Below are positions 37,518 to 48,419 of a DNA stretch of 64,000 nucleotides, in pieces; position 1 is the first letter of the stretch; each line of letters begins with the position of its first letter. The notes beneath the pieces were generated by a model. The model was not told where the DNA came from, searched no databases, and saw nothing but the letters and a program-made list of their open reading frames with translations. Made by a program: the position numbers and the translations under genes. The DNA comes from JALHVH01 sp963773685 (GTDB lineage: Bacteria; Acidobacteriota; Aminicenantia; Aminicenantales; Saccharicenantaceae): positions 1,115,194 through 1,179,193 of the forward strand of contig CAVZBY010000011.1 in assembly GCA_963773685.1 (NCBI GenBank), read 5' to 3'.

Positions 37518-38375
37518 ATGGTGATGGAAAATATAGATCGCAGGGTCAAAGCCGTTTATGAGGGGAAAGCGACTCTCGAGGGCGCCGGCGTGCGCCTGAA
37601 GCGGGTCTTCGGCTTCAATGAAGTGCCCCGTTTCGACCCCTTTCTCCTCCTGGACGATTTTGGCTCCCGGAAACCGGCCGATTACGTCGCGGGTTTCCCC
37701 TGGCATCCGCACCGAGGGATCGAGACCGTGACCTATATGCTCCACGGCACCGTCGAGCACGGCGACAGTCTCGGCAACAAAGGGAAGATCACCGACGGAC
37801 AGATCCAATGGATGACGGCCGGCAGTGGGATCATCCACCAGGAGATGCCCCTGGAACAGCCGGACTTCCTCAGGGGCATTCAGCTCTGGGTCAACCTGCC
37901 CGCCGTCGACAAGATGATGCCTCCCCGTTACCGGGACATCCGGGCCCCGGATGTCCCGGAATTCCGGTCGGAGGAAGGACTCTCGGTCAAGGTCATTGCC
38001 GGCCGATACGGACGACTGCGCGGGCCCGTCCGGGACATCGTCAGCGACCCCGAATACCTGGACGTCCGCCTTCCGGCAGGGCTCGAGTTCCGGCATGAGG
38101 TCGAGAGCGGCCACACGGTTTTCGCCTATGCCTTGGAGGGGGACGGGACGTGTTTGGCGGATGGGACGACGCTCCGGGAGGGAACGCTGGCCCATTTCGG
38201 GGACGGCGGGGCCACGGTTCTTGGGGCTGGCCCCCGCGGACTGCGCTTTCTTCTCGTTTCCGGGAAGCCTATCGGGGAGCCTGTAGCCTGGCGCGGGCCC
38301 ATCGCCATGAACACGAAAGCAGAGCTCGCTCTCGCCTTCGAGGAATTGCGGAACGGAACGTTCATCAAGAAGTGA
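37518..38375 (+). CDS. Pirin family protein
   Basis: 285 residues, a bicupin. The N-terminal cupin metal site is read as FPWHPHRGIETVTYMLHGTV plus HGDSLGNKG and the later GIIHQEMP. It ends with the second cupin (EFRHEVESGHTVFAYALEGD). Pirins bind iron and some act as quercetin dioxygenases or transcription cofactors; the specific role is unclear. It starts at 37518 with GGAGGCG just upstream; a -10 (TATAAT at 37483-37488) lies 30 bases before. Convergent with lepB, leaving 20 bases between the ends. Confidence 0.85.
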   Translation: MVMENIDRRVKAVYEGKATLEGAGVRLKRVFGFNEVPRFDPFLLLDDFGSRKPADYVAGFPWHPHRGIETVTYMLHGTVEHGDSLGNKGKITDGQIQWMTAGSGIIHQEMPLEQPDFLRGIQLWVNLPAVDKMMPPRYRDIRAPDVPEFRSEEGLSVKVIAGRYGRLRGPVRDIVSDPEYLDVRLPAGLEFRHEVESGHTVFAYALEGDGTCLADGTTLREGTLAHFGDGGATVLGAGPRGLRFLLVSGKPIGEPVAWRGPIAMNTKAELALAFEELRNGTFIKK

Positions 38376-38396
38376 TGTCCGCGCCTCGGCGCAGCC

Positions 38397-39105
38397 TCAA
38401 TGCACGACGTGGAGGACCCGGCCCCATCGGGCGCGGGGAAAATACTGCGTCCAGCGGCGCAGCTTGTCCTTGACGCCCGTTTTGAGGTGCACATCGCTCT
38501 TCGGCCCGGTAGGAGAAGAACAGGACCCAGGGCCGGCCCCGCACGGCCGAGACCGGGAGGCATCCCCAGAAGCGGCTGTCGTAGCTGAGGTCGCGGTTGT
38601 CCCCCATCACGAAGAGATGCCCGGGCGGGACGACGATCGGGCCGAAGTTATCCCGTTGGCCCGATTCGCCATAGCGGACGGCATCCGCCGGGATGGTCAT
38701 CGCGTCCCTGTGGCAGACGTATCCCTCGTCCCTGGCCCTGCCGTTGACGAATAGGCACTTATCGACGATCCTGACGGTATCACCTTCCGTGGCGACAACC
38801 CGTTTCACGAGCTCCTTCCCGCCGTCCTTGAGGAACTTGAAGGTCACCGGATCCCCCTTTTCGGGGGCGCGGCGGGGCAGGAGCACCCGGTCGATCGGCA
38901 GGACCGGCCGGGCGTAAGCCATCCGGTTGATGAACAGGAAATCGCCGACGAGGATGGTATTCTCCATCGAAGGCGTCGGCACCTGGGACGCCTGGGCGAT
39001 GAAGGTATTGATGAACAGGACGAAGAGGGCGGTCTCGGCCAGGAGCTCGATGTATTCCCGCAACGGGCTCTTGGTCTTTTCCTTTTTCCCGCGGCTCATG
39101 TTCAT
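38397..39105 (-). CDS. lepB: Signal peptidase I, one frameshift near the end
   Basis: About 235 residues. A cytoplasmic basic head and one membrane helix (LFVLFINTFIAQA) are followed by the catalytic box with nucleophile Ser (VPTPSMENTILVGD) and general base Lys in ELVKRVVATEGDTV, then the GDNRDLSYDSRFWG box. The open frame runs into nonsense after YRAEE; one base later the expected end SDVHLKTGVKDKLRRWTQYF then PRARWGRVLHVVH appears, so an extra base near 38500 is inferred. It would process the many Sec-exported proteins of this window. A -10 box (TATAAT on the minus strand, 39132-39137) precedes it inside the end of the amidohydrolase gene. Confidence 0.9.
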
Positions 39106-39145
39106 GGGCTTTTCCGGTCCTCTCGCTCTCTATTATAACGAAGAT

Positions 39146-40860
39146 TCAGCGTAAGCGTTCCGTCCCGGCCGCCCGGCCCCGGAAGATCGTCAGGACGACC
39201 CGGGCCTTCCCGATCTCGTCCGGCGCGAGCGTGAACAGGTCCCGGTCGAGGACGATGCAATCGGCCGATTTCCCCGGCTCGATGGAGCCCGTTTCCTTTT
39301 CCAGGAAGTTGGCGTACGCCCCGAATATGGTGAAGCTCGCGATCATCTCCTCGAGGGTCGCCCTCTCCTCCGGCCAGAGGACGTCGCCGGGGCCCGTCGT
39401 CCCGGGGGCCCTGCGGGTCATCCCGATCTGGATGGCCTGGAGGGGATCGCACGGGATGGTCACCGTATAATCGCTCGACGAAGCCACGGGGACGCCGGCC
39501 TTGAAGAAGCTCTCCATGGGGTATTCGGCGTCGGCCCTCGGCTGTCCCAGGTACGGGACCTGGAGATTTCGGTAGTAGTCGTCCTTCATGAACCAGAATG
39601 GCTGAGCCACGGCGACGGCGCCGAGCGTCTTGAAGCGGAGGATGTCGGCAGGGGCGACGAGCTGGAGATGAGTGAGAAGGGGCCGGCCGTCGCGCGGGCC
39701 ATTGGCTTTCGCGGCGGCGGCGATGCCGTCGAGGGCCTCGGCCACGGCCGCGTCCCCGATGGCGTGAAAATGGAGCTGGAAACCGGCTTTGTCCAGGGCC
39801 GCACAAAGGGTATCGAGCGCCTCAGGGGTCCAGAGCGGTACGCCCCGGAATCCCGGCTTATGGACGTACGGCTCCAACAGGAATGCCGTGCTCCCCTCGA
39901 CGACGCCGTCGACAAAGATCTTGGCCGCTCCGGTCCGGAAGAGAGGGCCCGTGTGTTTCGCCCGTTCCGCCTCGAGCCCGGCGACCTGCGACAGCCCTTC
40001 CTTCGGACTCACATGAAGAGAGGCCCGGAACCGCATCCGGAGCTTATCCGTCGCGCTCGAGGTCCTCATAGGCCGCTAACGAATTCCCTCCCATCCCGAG
40101 GGAAGCTTCGTGGGCCGTGGTGATCCCGTACCCCAGGGCCATCTTCTGGTATTCCTCGAGTCCCCGGGCCCGTTCGTCGACGGTGAAATCGGGGATGACC
40201 TCTTCCACAAGGCTCGCCGCGCTCTCGCGCAGGGTCCCGGTCGGCTCGCCGGTCTTCGGGTCACGCTCGATGACCCCGCCCGGGGGATCGGGCGTATTCT
40301 TCGTCACTCCGGCCAGCTCGAGGGTCTTCGTGTTCACCCAGGTCGAGTGCCCGTCCTCGGAAGACAGCGCGGCCGGGATATTCCCTACGGCCGCGTCGAG
40401 CGCCTCCTTACGAGGGCCGTACCTATCGAAAAGAGCGTTGCTCCAGCCGCCGCCTCGGACGACCGCGAGGCCGGGGTGGGCGGCGACGAATTCCCGGACG
40501 GCCTTTTGATAATCGTCGACGGAGCCCAGGCCGAACAGGGCGACGGAGCCGAACTGCTCGACGGCGGCCGACGGGTGGCAATGGGCGTCGATGAAGCCGG
40601 GAAGGACCAGCTTGCCGCCGAGGTCCGTGACCTGCGTATTCTTTCCGATGAAGCGGGCGACGCCCTTGTTCGTCCCGACAAAGAGGAACAGGCCGTCCTT
40701 GACGGCCACGGCCTCGGCCCGGCTCCGGGCCGGCATCCACGGTGTAGATGTCGCCGTTCTTCAGGACGAGGTCGGCTTCGGGAACGGCCTTCGGCGCGCA
40801 GGAGGCGAGGAATACGAGGGCGGCCAGGAGGCCGTACCGGAAGATCGATCTTCGTCTCAT
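39146..40860 (-). CDS. Amidohydrolase 3 (YtcJ-like) lipoprotein, two frameshifts
   Basis: About 570 residues after removal of two extra bases (near 40735 and 40051). Lipoprotein signal MRRRSIFRYGLLAALVFLAS then CAPK. The amidohydrolase metal site begins as LVLPGFIDAHCHP, and the C-terminal part includes LHFHAIGDAA and the SSSDYTVTIP segment, ending in GSIEPGKSADCIVLDRDLF. Enzymes of this type hydrolyse amides or cyclic amides; substrate unknown. Both shifts join segments in the right order (VDA-ARSRAEAVAVKDG and EDLERDG-KLRMRFRASLH). The ATG at 40860 has AAGG upstream. Followed by lepB on the same strand. Confidence 0.82.
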
Positions 40861-40957
40861 CGGATATCCGCCTTCACCGAATGTTTCAGCTGCATTCCGT
40901 CCATGTATAACAGAGCGGCGTCGGGCTGTCAAAAGGACCGCCGGGGGCCTCCGGGAC

Positions 40958-40985
40958 TTGAACCGCGCGCGGCATTCATGATAAT
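40958..40985 (+). promoter_or_regulatory. Promoter of the phzF-like gene
   Basis: TTGAAC, 16 bases, GATAAT, 35 bases before the ATG at 41020. Confidence 0.55.
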
Positions 40986-41019
40986 TCCATAACGGACGTC
41001 ACGAGAGAACGGAGGCGAT

Positions 41020-41814
41020 ATGAAGATCCCCATCTACCAGGTCGACGCGTTCACCGACAGCCTTTTCGGAGGCAACCCGGCCGCGGTCTGCCCGCTCGAC
41101 TCCTGGCTGCCGGACGCGACGATGCAGGCCGTCGCCGAGGAGAACAATCTGTCCGAAACGGCCTTCTTCGTCCGGCGCGGCGAGGCCTTCGAGATCCGCT
41201 GGTTCACGCCGAAGATCGAGATCGAGCTGGCGGGCCACCCGACGCTCGCCACGGCCCATGTCATCTACGAGCACCTGGGATTCACCGGGCCCCGGATCAC
41301 GTTCCTCTCGAAGAGCGGCGAGCTCCGCGTGGAACGGCGGGAGGGACGGTTGGTCATGGATTTCCCGGCCTTCGACGCCGCCCCCGTCGGGACTCCCGCG
41401 GAACTGGTCAAGGGCCTGGGAAAGAAGCCTTCGTCCACGCTCCTCGGCCGGGATTACCTGGCGGTCTTCGACGCCGAGTCCGACGTCGCCGGCCTGCGCC
41501 CGGACTTCGCCGAGCTCGAAAAGCTCGATTGCCTCGGCATCATCGTCACGGCCCCGGGCGACGCCTGCGACTTCGTCTCCCGGTTCTTCGCCCCGCGGGC
41601 CGGCATCCTCGAGGACCCGGTCACGGGCTCGGCCCACACGCTTCTCATCCCCTACTGGGCCAAGCGCTTGAAGAAGAACGCCCTGCATACCTTCCAGATC
41701 TCGCGCCGCCGCGGCGAGCTCTTCTGCGAATACAAGGGCCGGCGGGTCGATATCGGCGGCCGGGCCGTGACCTACATGACGGGAACGATCGCGGTCCGGG
41801 GAGAAACCCGATGA
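41020..41814 (+). CDS. PhzF family epimerase/isomerase
   Basis: 264 residues with the duplicated hot-dog-like PhzF fold: VDAFTDSLFGGNPAAVCPL, the catalytic Glu in NNLSETAFF, ELAGHPTLATAHV in the first half and the mirrored EDPVTGSAHTLLIPYW in the second. PhzF relatives catalyse proton shifts in small metabolites, not only phenazine synthesis, so the role here is unknown; no other phenazine genes are present. The stop overlaps the next ATG by four bases (ATGA), so it is co-translated with the flavoprotein. GGAGGCG precedes the start. Confidence 0.88.
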   Translation: MKIPIYQVDAFTDSLFGGNPAAVCPLDSWLPDATMQAVAEENNLSETAFFVRRGEAFEIRWFTPKIEIELAGHPTLATAHVIYEHLGFTGPRITFLSKSGELRVERREGRLVMDFPAFDAAPVGTPAELVKGLGKKPSSTLLGRDYLAVFDAESDVAGLRPDFAELEKLDCLGIIVTAPGDACDFVSRFFAPRAGILEDPVTGSAHTLLIPYWAKRLKKNALHTFQISRRRGELFCEYKGRRVDIGGRAVTYMTGTIAVRGETR

Positions 41815-42378
41815 AACACAAGAAGGTCCTTGTGCTCATGGCGAGCCCGCGCGCCCGGGGCAACAGCACGATCCTGGCCGAAGAGGCGGCAAAGGGGGCG
41901 AAGGAGGCCGGCGCGACCGTCGAGGCCTATCGCCTCGCCAAAATGCACATCGGTCCGTGCCTGGCCTGCGACGGCTGCCGGAAGCCGGGGGCCGACGGCT
42001 GCGTCCGGAAGGACGATATCAGGATGCTCCACGCGAAGCTCCGCGACGCCGACGCCCTCCTCATCGCGAGCCCGGTCTACTGGTTCACGATGAGCGCGCA
42101 GATCAAGCTGTTCATGGACCGCCTCTACGCGTTCGGCGCGGAAGGATACAGGCCGCTCAAGGGCAAGCGCATCGGCATCATCCTGACCTACGGCGATTCC
42201 GACCCGTTCACGTCGGGGGCGGTCAACGCCCTCCGGTCCTTCCAGGACGCCTTTGCCTATGTCGGCGCCCCGATCAAAGGCATGGTCTACGGGACGGCGG
42301 ACAAGCCCGGCGAGGTTCGGGCGAACGAGAACCTCATGAAGGAAGCCTCATGCGCTCGGCCGGAAGCTGGCGGCCTGA
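41811..42378 (+). CDS. Iron-sulfur flavoprotein, NADPH-dependent FMN reductase fold, one frameshift near the end
   Basis: About 188 residues. Flavodoxin-like FMN loop MASPRARGNSTILAEEAAKG, then CLACDGCRKPGADGC, which is a C-x2-C-x2-C-x7-C cluster motif of the iron-sulfur flavoprotein group, and SPVYWFTMSAQIKLFMDR, the second FMN contact. Such proteins carry a 4Fe-4S cluster and FMN and reduce small electron carriers, often in anaerobes. The natural end HALGRKLAA appears one base off, so an extra base near 42347 is inferred. Co-translated with the PhzF gene; a joint redox function is likely but not proven. Confidence 0.8.
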
Positions 42379-42455
42379 ACGAAGCCCTGGACGGGAGCCG
42401 CCGGCGCGGGATAGAATATAACAAGGTGGGGGCATCGCACGTATATCATCATATT

Positions 42456-42483
42456 CGAAAATATTTTCGTACGTTCGAGAACG
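42456..42483. promoter_or_regulatory. Two adjacent palindromes before the M16 gene
   Basis: CGAAAATATTTTCG (42456-42469), a perfect 14-base palindrome in AT-rich DNA, followed by CGTTC-GA-GAACG (42472-42483). The first is shaped like a LexA-type box. They lie 18 to 45 bases before the start codon at 42501 and so probably bind a regulator of the peptidase gene. Confidence 0.4.
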
Positions 42484-42500
42484 CGAGAGGAGGCAAACGC

Positions 42501-45258
42501 ATGCGTCACATGAGATTCTGCACGGCCGTCCTGGCGGCCTTCATCGTCGTCCTGGCTTCGACCGCGGCCGCGCGGGCGGCCGAGACGGCCAAGATCGACA
42601 TCCCTTATCAGAAATTCGTCCTCGACAACGGGCTGACCCTGATCGTCCACGAGGACCACAAGGCGCCCATCGTCGCCTTCAACGTCTGGTACCACGTCGG
42701 CTCGAAGAACGAGAAGCCCGGCCGGACGGGGTTCGCCCACCTCTTCGAGCACCTGATGTTCAACGGGAGCGAGAACTACAACGACGACTACTTCAAGCCG
42801 ATGCAGAAGGTCGGAGCGACGGACCTCAACGGGACGACCAACGAGGACCGGACGAACTACTTCGAGAACGTCCCGACGTCCGCCCTCGACCTCGTCCTGT
42901 GGATGGAATCGGACCGGATGGGCCACCTCAAGGGGGCCATCAGCCAGGCCCGGCTCGACGAACAGCGCGGCGTCGTCCAGAACGAGATCCGCCAGTATCT
43001 CAACGAGCCCTTCGGGGTCACCGAGGACCTCATCGTCAAGGGGACCTACCCCCCCGGCCATCCCTACTCCTGGTCGGTCGGCGGCTCGCTCGAGGACCTG
43101 GGCAACGCCAAGCTCGAGGACGTCCACCAGTGGTTCGCGACCTATTACGGCCCGAACAACGCGGTCGTCGCCATCGCCGGCGACATCGACGCCAAAACGG
43201 CCCTCGAGAAGGTGAAGCGATACTTCGGCGACATCCCGCCCTCGCCGCCCATCTCCCGCCACTCCGCCTGGGTCGCCAAGCGGACGGGCTCGCATCGCGA
43301 GAGCGTCCAGGACAGGATCTCCCAGCCCCGGATCTACAAGATGTGGAACGCCCCCGGCTGGGGAACGGTCTGCGCCGACAACCTCGACCTGGCGAGCTCC
43401 GTCCTCGCCGAAGGCAAGAATTCCCGCCTCTACAAGCGTCTCGTCTATGACGACCAGATCGCCACTTCGGTCAACGCCTATGTCAACGTCCGCGAGATCG
43501 GCAGCGTCTTCACGATCCAGGCCGACGCCAAGCCCGGCGTGGCGCTCGCGGCGGTGGAGAAGGCCATCGACGAGGAGCTCGCGAAGTTCCTCGCCGAAGG
43601 GCCGACGGAGAAGGAGCTCGAGCGGGTCCGGACGCAATACATGGCCCGCTTCATCCGGGGCATCGAGCGCATCGGCGGCTTCGGGGGCAAGTCCGACATC
43701 CTGGCCTCGAGCCAGGTCGTACGGCGGGAGCCCGGACGCCTATCAAAAGACCATCGACCACATGAACAAGGCCACGGCCGCGGCCGTCAAGGAGACGTCG
43801 GTCCGCTGGCTCTCCGACGGCGTCTACATCCTCGAGGTCGCTCCCTATCCCCAGCTCGCCGCCGGGAAGAGCGATGTCGACCGGAAGACGATGCCGGCGG
43901 TCGGCGCCGCGCCCGAAGTGAAGTTCCCGGCCGTCCAGCGGGCGACCCTGCCCAACGGCCTGAAGATCATGCTGGCCGAGCGGCACTCCATCCCCGTCGT
44001 CGGCTTCAACCTGATGCTGGACGCCGGGTCCGCGGCCGACCAGTTCGCGGTCCCCGGCACGGCCAGCCTGGCCATGAGCATGATCGACGAGGGCACGGCG
44101 AAGCGGACGTCGCTCGAGATCAGCGACCAGCTGGATTCGCTCGGCGCCCGGCTCCGGGCCGGGTCGAACCTCGACACCTCGTTCGTCGGGCTCGACACCC
44201 TCAAGGACAAGCTCGACGCCGCCCTCGACGTCTACGCCGACGTCATCCTCAACCCCGCCTTCCCGGAGTCGGATTTCCGGCGCCTGCAGAAGATCCAGAT
44301 CGCCCGGATCGCCCAGGAGAAGGACTCGCCCGTGACGATGATCCTTCGGGTGTTCCCGGGCCTCCTCTACGGCAGGGGGCACGCCTACGGGAACCCCTTC
44401 ACGGGCTCGGGCACCGAAGCCGCCGTGAGCAAGCTCGTCCGGGAGGACCTCGTCAAGTTCCACCAGACCTGGTTCAGGCCCAATAACGCCACCCTGGTCG
44501 TGGTCGGGGACACGACCATGGCCGAGATCCGCCCGAAGATCGAGAAGCTCTTCAAGGATTGGAAGGGCGGCAAGGTCCCCGAAAAGAATATCGCCGCGGT
44601 CATGCTGCCCGCCAAGCCCAGGGTCTATATCATGGACAAGCCCGGCGCCCCCCAGTCCGTGGTCGTCGGCGGGCACACGGCCCCGCCCTCCGGAGATCCG
44701 GACGCGATCGCCATCGAGACCATGAACACCATCCTGGGCGGCGATTTCGTCTCGCGCATCAACATGAACATTCGCGAGGAGAAGCATTGGAGTTACGGGG
44801 CCCAGTCGATCCTCCTGCCCGCCCGGGGACCCAGGCCCTTCATCGCCTTCGCCCCCGTCCAGTCCGACAAGACCAAGGAGACGATGGACGAGATCCGGAA
44901 GGAGCTCGAAGGGATCCTGGGCGCGAAGCCCGTCACGCCCGACGAGTTCGCCAACGTCAAGAACAGCAAGGTCCTCGGTCTTCCCGGCCAGTGGGAGACC
45001 ATGGAGGCGGTCGGGGGCTCCCTGTCGGAGATCGTGGAGTTCGGCCTGCCCGACGATTATTTCCAGAAGTACCCCGGCCGGGTCGGGAAGCTGGCCATCG
45101 AGGACATGGCCAAAGCCGCAAAGAAAACGATCCATCCGGAGAGCATAACCTGGATCGTCGTCGGCGACCGGACCCTGATCGAACCCAGGATCCGCGAGCT
45201 CGGCTTCACCGAGATCACGATCATCGACGGCGACGGCAACGTCGTCCCCGAAAAATAG
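42501..45258 (+). CDS. M16 family zinc peptidase, two-domain, exported, one frameshift
   Basis: About 918 residues after removing one extra base near 43720. Signal peptide (residues 1-25). The N-terminal domain has the inverted zinc motif GFAHLFEHLMFNG (HxxEH) and downstream Glu region NEDRTNYFENVP. The C-terminal half is the inactive second domain pair. The frame passes from AASSQ-like to YGGSPDAYQKTIDHMNKATA, which continues the family sequence exactly. Pitrilysin-like; degrades peptides in the periplasm, often a pair with a second gene but here fused as one chain. GAGAGGAGGC precedes the ATG at 42501. Possible operator at 42456-42483. Confidence 0.9.
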
Positions 45259-45264
45259 GAGGCG

Positions 45265-46062
45265 TCAGGCGACTTCGATCCTGAGCCGGCTGCGTATCTC
45301 GGTTTCGCCGAGGTTGAACAACGCATCGATGAAGGCCGTCTGAAACGAGGCCGGACCACGGGACGTCGCCGCGGCGATCTCCCCCGCGATGCCCATCACG
45401 GCCATGGCCGCCGCGGCGGCATGAAGGCGCGAGGGGTCCACGGCCGCAAAGGCGCCCGTCAGGGCGGAGGCCGTGCAGCCCAGACCCGTCACCCGCGGCA
45501 TGATCTCATGGCCGTTGGCGATCCGGATAAGCGAATTCCGATCGACGACGAGGTCGACGGCCCCGCTGATGCTGACGACGATGCCATGTTCCGAGGCCAG
45601 CTCCCGCCCGGCCTCCAGGGCGTCTTCGGCAGCATGACGGCTGTCGACGCCCTTGGCGGCCGCCTCGTCACGGCGGAGGGCCAGGATCTCGGAGGCGTTG
45701 CCCCGCACGATGTCCGGCCGGACCTCGGCAATAAAAGCCCGGGCCGTCTCCGTCCGCATCCGCGTGGCCCCGGCGCCGACGGGATCGAAGACGATCGGGA
45801 TGCCCCTTTTCCTGGCCTCCCGGCCGGCCTTGAACATGGCCTCGATCCACGGGGTGCTCAGGGTCCCGATATTGACGACCAGGGCATTCGCGATGCGGAC
45901 CATGTCCTCGACTTCCTCGACGGCGTGAGCCATGACCGGAGAGGCGCCGACGGCCAGGAGGGCGTTGGCCGTGATGTTCATGGCCACGAAGTTGGTGATG
46001 TTGTGAATGAGCGGGGATTCCGCCCGGATCCTTTTCAGGTCGTCTTCGATGCGCTTTTCCAT
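45265..46062 (-). CDS. thiM: Hydroxyethylthiazole kinase
   Basis: 265 residues. The ribokinase-like fold shows SPLIHNITNFVAMNITANAL, then GASPVMAHAVEEV, the ATP site GNASEILAL and the catalytic VTGLGCTASALTGAFAA. It phosphorylates 4-methyl-5-(2-hydroxyethyl)thiazole in thiamine salvage. ThiE and ThiD partners are not in the window. The ATG at 46062 is chosen for GGGGAGGAG eight bases upstream; the 18-residue longer start is unlikely. No TPP riboswitch sequence is visible upstream. Convergent with the M16 gene with seven bases between stops. Confidence 0.92.
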   Translation of the reverse strand: MEKRIEDDLKRIRAESPLIHNITNFVAMNITANALLAVGASPVMAHAVEEVEDMVRIANALVVNIGTLSTPWIEAMFKAGREARKRGIPIVFDPVGAGATRMRTETARAFIAEVRPDIVRGNASEILALRRDEAAAKGVDSRHAAEDALEAGRELASEHGIVVSISGAVDLVVDRNSLIRIANGHEIMPRVTGLGCTASALTGAFAAVDPSRLHAAAAAMAVMGIAGEIAAATSRGPASFQTAFIDALFNLGETEIRSRLRIEVA

Positions 46063-46247
46063 TCGGCGGGCTCCTCCCCCTATGGCCCAAGGGGACGGAT
46101 CACCGGTTTTTATCACAGCCCGGAGAACCTGTCAAACGGCCGGGGTCAGGCCTTGCGGGCGTCAAGGGACAGGAACCCGCAGACCTTACCCCGGCGCCCG
46201 CGTCTATGTTAAGATAAGGCCTCAGGTCCGTGAAAGGAGGCCCGTTC

Positions 46248-48386
46248 ATGAGGAAAAGATCCATGTTAGGAGCCTTGGCCGCGGTCTTTCTGGCCGTCGC
46301 CTTCATTTCCTGCGCCAAGCAGGAGTCGAAACAGGCCCCGGCCGCTGAGGCGGCCAACCCCTTCTTCGAAGCCTACGGGACGCCGTTCGAAACCCCGCCG
46401 TTCGACAGGATCCGGGACGAGCACTTCATGCCCGCGTTCCGGGAGGGCATGGCCCGGCACAAGAAGGAGATCGAGGCCGTCGTCACCAGCCCCGAGCCGC
46501 CGACGTTCGCCAACACCATCGAGGCCGTCGAACGGAGCGGAGAGCTCCTGACGCGGGTCGCTTACGTCTTCTTCTGCTTGACGGAGGGGAACACGAACCC
46601 GGCCATCCAGGCGGCGGAAGCCGAGGTCTCCCCCATGCTCGCCAAGCACCGGGATGACATCACCCTCGACCCGAGGCTGTTCCAGCGCGTCAAGGCGGTC
46701 TATGAAGGCCGGGACAAGCTGACGCTGACGCCCGAGCAGGCGCGCCTGCTCGAGAAGAGCTACAAGAACTTCGTCCGGGGCGGGGCGAACCTCGACGAGA
46801 CCGCCAAGGCCGAGTTCCGCAAGATCAACGAGGAGCTGTCCACTCTGACCGTGAAGTTCGGCGACAACCTCCTCAAGGAGACCAACGCTTTCGTCCTGGT
46901 CATCGACAAGCCCGAGGACCTCGCGGGCCTGCCGCCGGCCGTCGTGGACGGGGCCGCCGAAGCCGCCAAGGAACGGGGCCAGGAAGGCCGCTGGATCTTC
47001 ACGCTTCAGAAGCCGAGCATGATCCCGTTCCTCCAGTACTCGCCGAAGCGCGAGCTGAGGGAGCGCATCTTCAAGGCCTACATCAACCGGGCGGACAACG
47101 GCAACGAGCAGGACAACAAGGCCGTCCTCAGCCGCATCGCCGCCCTCCGCGTCCGGAGGGCGAACCTCCTGGGCTACAAGACCCACGCCGATTACGTCCT
47201 CGAGGAGAACATGGCCAAGACGCCCGCCGGGGTCGCCGGGCTCCTCGACAAGCTCTGGACGCCCTCCCTGGCCGTGGCCGGGAAGGAGGCCGCGAAGCTC
47301 CAGGCCCTGGCCGCCAAGGAAGGGGATGCCATCACCCTCGAGCCGTGGGACTGGTGGTATTACGCCGAGAAGCTGAAAAAGGCCGAGTACGACCTCGACG
47401 ACCAGGCCCTCAAGCCCTACTTTCCGCTCGACAGCGTCCGCGAGGGCGCCTTCGCGGTGGCCGGGAAGCTCTGGGGGCTCAAGTTCTCCGAAAGGACCGA
47501 TATCCCGAAATACCATCCGGACGTCCGGGTCTTCGAGGTCCAGGAAGCCGACGGCAGCCATCTCGGCATCCTGTTCACGGATTATTATCCCCGGGCCAGC
47601 AAGCGCGGCGGCGCCTGGTCGAGCGCCTTCCGGTCCGAATCGAAGCGCGACGGAAAGCGGATCACGCCCGTCGTCTACAACGTCGGCAACTTCTCGATGC
47701 CCGCCGGCGACGCGCCGTCGCTCCTGACGTTCGAGGAGGCCCTGACCCTCTTCCACGAATTCGGGCACGCCCTCCACGAGCTCCTCTCCGACTGCGTCTA
47801 CGAGGGAACGGGCGGGACCAACGTCCCGTCGGACTTCGTCGAGGTCGCCTCCCAGATCATGGAGAACTGGGCGGGCGACCCCGAGGTCATCAAGACGTAC
47901 GCCAGGCATTACCGGACGGGCGAGCCCATCCCCGACGCCCTGCTCGAGAAGATCCGGAAGGCGAAGCTCTTCAACGTGGGCTTCGATACGGTCGAGTACC
48001 TCGCCGCCTGCTACCTCGACATGGACTGGCACACGCTGACCGAGCCGAAGGAGCTCGACGCGGCGGCGTTCGAGAAGGCCTCGATGGCGAAGATCGGGCT
48101 CATCCCCCAGATCGTCGTCCGCTACCGGAGCCCGTACTTCGCCCACATCTTCTCCGGCGGGTATTCGGCCGGCTACTACAGCTATATCTGGTCGGAAGTC
48201 CTCGACGCCGACGCGTTCGAGGCCTTCAAGGAGACGAGCCTTTTCGACCAGGTCACGGCCAAGTCCCTCCGCGACAACATCCTGTCGCGGGGCGGCTCCG
48301 AGGACCCCATGGTCCTCTACAAGAGGTTCCGCGGCCGCGAGCCCAAGGTCGAGCCCGTTCTGAAGAGAAAGGGCCTCCTGAGCTAG
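46248..48386 (+). CDS. M3 family peptidyl-dipeptidase/oligopeptidase lipoprotein
   Basis: 712 residues. A lipoprotein signal (VFLAVAFISC-AKQE) puts this Dcp-like enzyme on the outer side, unlike the cytoplasmic enterobacterial Dcp. The zinc motif is FHEFGHALHELL, with the third ligand Glu in FVEVASQIMENW, and the Tyr/His cleft residues of the family (FSGGYSAGYYSYIWSEVLDAD) follow. It removes dipeptides from oligopeptides. AAAGGAGG lies seven bases before the ATG at 46248. Intact, without any of the frame problems seen nearby, and 33 bases upstream of the aldo/keto reductase gene. Confidence 0.9.
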   Translation: MRKRSMLGALAAVFLAVAFISCAKQESKQAPAAEAANPFFEAYGTPFETPPFDRIRDEHFMPAFREGMARHKKEIEAVVTSPEPPTFANTIEAVERSGELLTRVAYVFFCLTEGNTNPAIQAAEAEVSPMLAKHRDDITLDPRLFQRVKAVYEGRDKLTLTPEQARLLEKSYKNFVRGGANLDETAKAEFRKINEELSTLTVKFGDNLLKETNAFVLVIDKPEDLAGLPPAVVDGAAEAAKERGQEGRWIFTLQKPSMIPFLQYSPKRELRERIFKAYINRADNGNEQDNKAVLSRIAALRVRRANLLGYKTHADYVLEENMAKTPAGVAGLLDKLWTPSLAVAGKEAAKLQALAAKEGDAITLEPWDWWYYAEKLKKAEYDLDDQALKPYFPLDSVREGAFAVAGKLWGLKFSERTDIPKYHPDVRVFEVQEADGSHLGILFTDYYPRASKRGGAWSSAFRSESKRDGKRITPVVYNVGNFSMPAGDAPSLLTFEEALTLFHEFGHALHELLSDCVYEGTGGTNVPSDFVEVASQIMENWAGDPEVIKTYARHYRTGEPIPDALLEKIRKAKLFNVGFDTVEYLAACYLDMDWHTLTEPKELDAAAFEKASMAKIGLIPQIVVRYRSPYFAHIFSGGYSAGYYSYIWSEVLDADAFEAFKETSLFDQVTAKSLRDNILSRGGSEDPMVLYKRFRGREPKVEPVLKRKGLLS

Positions 48387-48419
48387 GAAGCACGCTCCGG
48401 GAGGACAAGGAGGGAGAAC

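Noticed and set aside
46063..46140. TPP riboswitch before thiM
   Set aside because: No thi-box core sequences are visible on the minus strand.
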